A stretch of DNA of 64,000 nt, taken from Thiomonas sp. FB-6. Its GTDB lineage: Bacteria; Pseudomonadota; Gammaproteobacteria; Burkholderiales; Burkholderiaceae_C. The stretch is taken from the NCBI RefSeq assembly GCF_000377645.1, contig NZ_KB898471.1, positions 691,084-755,083 on the forward strand, written 5' to 3'. Both the position numbers and the translations under genes were made by a program. This document shows positions 63,526 through 64,000 of this stretch, in pieces. The notes under the pieces are model-generated. The model was not told the DNA's origin. It saw only the letters and a list, made by a program, of their open reading frames with translations, and ran no database searches. Every line of letters begins with the position of its first letter. Within the stretch, counting starts at the first letter, position 1.

Positions 63526-64000
63526 ATGAGCATCACCCGTCGTGAATTCCTCGCCGGCGCCACGGCGCTGGCACCCATGGCGCTGGCCGCCAGTCCAGTG
63601 CGCGCGCTGGCCGCCGAGTCCGAGTTCCAGTTCAAGTACGCCAACAACCTGCCGGTCACGCACCCGATGAACGTGCGTGCGCGCGAGATGGCCGAGGCCA
63701 TCCACAAGGAGACCCACGGCCGCGTCACCCTGCAGATCTTCCCCAACAACCAGCTCGGTTCGGACACCAGCATGCTCAGCCAGCTGCGCGCCGGCGGCAT
63801 CGACTTCTTCACCCTGTCGGGCCTGATCCTGTCCACCCTGGTGCCGGCCGCGTCGATCACCGGCATCGGCTTCGCCTTCCCCGACTACGACGCGGTCTGG
63901 AAGGCGGTGGACGGCGAGCTGGGCGCCTACGTGCGCGGCCAGATCGAGAAGGCCAACCTGGTCGTGATGGACAAGATCTGGGACAACGGTTTCCGCGAGA
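63526..64000 (+). CDS. TRAP transporter substrate-binding protein DctP (3' truncated)
   Basis: 158 codons visible before the window ends. The start is fixed by AGGAGGAG 7 bases before the ATG. The N-terminus SITRREFLAGATALAPMALA is a twin-arginine (Tat) signal peptide. The mature part (FKYANNLPVTHPMNVRAREMAEAIHKET, VTLQIFPNNQLGSDTSMLSQLRAGGIDFF) is characteristic of the DctP family that feeds sugar acids and dicarboxylates to TRAP permeases. The membrane subunits should lie just beyond the window. Confidence 0.93.
   Translation, partial: MSITRREFLAGATALAPMALAASPVRALAAESEFQFKYANNLPVTHPMNVRAREMAEAIHKETHGRVTLQIFPNNQLGSDTSMLSQLRAGGIDFFTLSGLILSTLVPAASITGIGFAFPDYDAVWKAVDGELGAYVRGQIEKANLVVMDKIWDNGFRE

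Overview
This is 64 kb of very GC-rich DNA (roughly 70% by eye), densely packed with genes. It reads as a chromosomal segment of a betaproteobacterium of the order Burkholderiales. The evidence is gene order and gene type: hemL-thiD-rubredoxin-pilGHIJ-chpA, then yqgE-ruvX-pyrR-pyrB-dihydroorotase homologue, plus a polyhydroxyalkanoate phasin, a B12-dependent ribonucleotide reductase and an iolCDEB cluster with a kinase-DUF2090 fusion. I cannot name the genus from sequence alone. No integrase, transposase, plasmid or phage gene was seen.

Layout. (1) 1-1957: the end of an ANTAR response regulator overlapping its PAS/HisKA_2 sensor kinase. (2) 1966-13623: a myo-inositol island. A leftward operon encodes a sugar ABC transporter (binding protein, permease, single-domain ATPase), a short-chain dehydrogenase, an RpiR regulator and inositol dehydrogenase IolG. 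A rightward operon encodes IolC-DUF2090, IolD, IolE and IolB. The 195-bp divergent spacer carries A/T-rich inverted repeats that suit an RpiR operator. Together these take inositol to DHAP and malonate semialdehyde; iolA is not in the window. (3) 13547-18591: an Mpo1-like membrane protein and LacI-type regulator, divergent from gluconokinase and an MFS carrier, then 3-oxoacid CoA-transferase subunits with a divergent LysR. (4) 19631-24802: a NiCoT Ni/Co permease, a decayed antitoxin-like gene, a UPF0149 protein and adenosylcobalamin-dependent NrdJ. (5) 24869-29191: rmuC, a 2-hydroxyacid dehydrogenase, pncB and a nitroreductase, joined by overlapping stop/start codons. (6) 29427-33443: a GAF-GGDEF-EAL protein, the phasin with a strong promoter and terminator, and a hydrolase.

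(7) 33549-40878: a CBS pair, YqiA-like esterase, RNB exonuclease, TonB-like protein, aroE, mtgA, and hemL on the other strand. (8) 40966-52349: thiD, rubredoxin and the Pil-Chp twitching chemosensory system, ending in a 2172-residue ChpA. (9) 52360-61063: an 81-bp tandem repeat with an internal hairpin, photolyase phrB, yqgE-ruvX-pyrR-pyrB and a dihydroorotase homologue without the metal motif, an acyltransferase, and a P-type metal ATPase fused to a hemerythrin-like domain. (10) 61292-64000: tRNA-Arg(CCU), a tandem rhodanese protein, a short-chain dehydrogenase, and the start of a TRAP transporter binding protein cut by the window end.

Most of the window is core Burkholderiales metabolism. 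The parts most worth a second look are the ATPase-hemerythrin fusion, the pseudo-dihydroorotase, the low-complexity ChpA, the hairpin repeat family, the truncated antitoxin-like gene and several candidate operators. I found no convincing wholly new multi-gene system.
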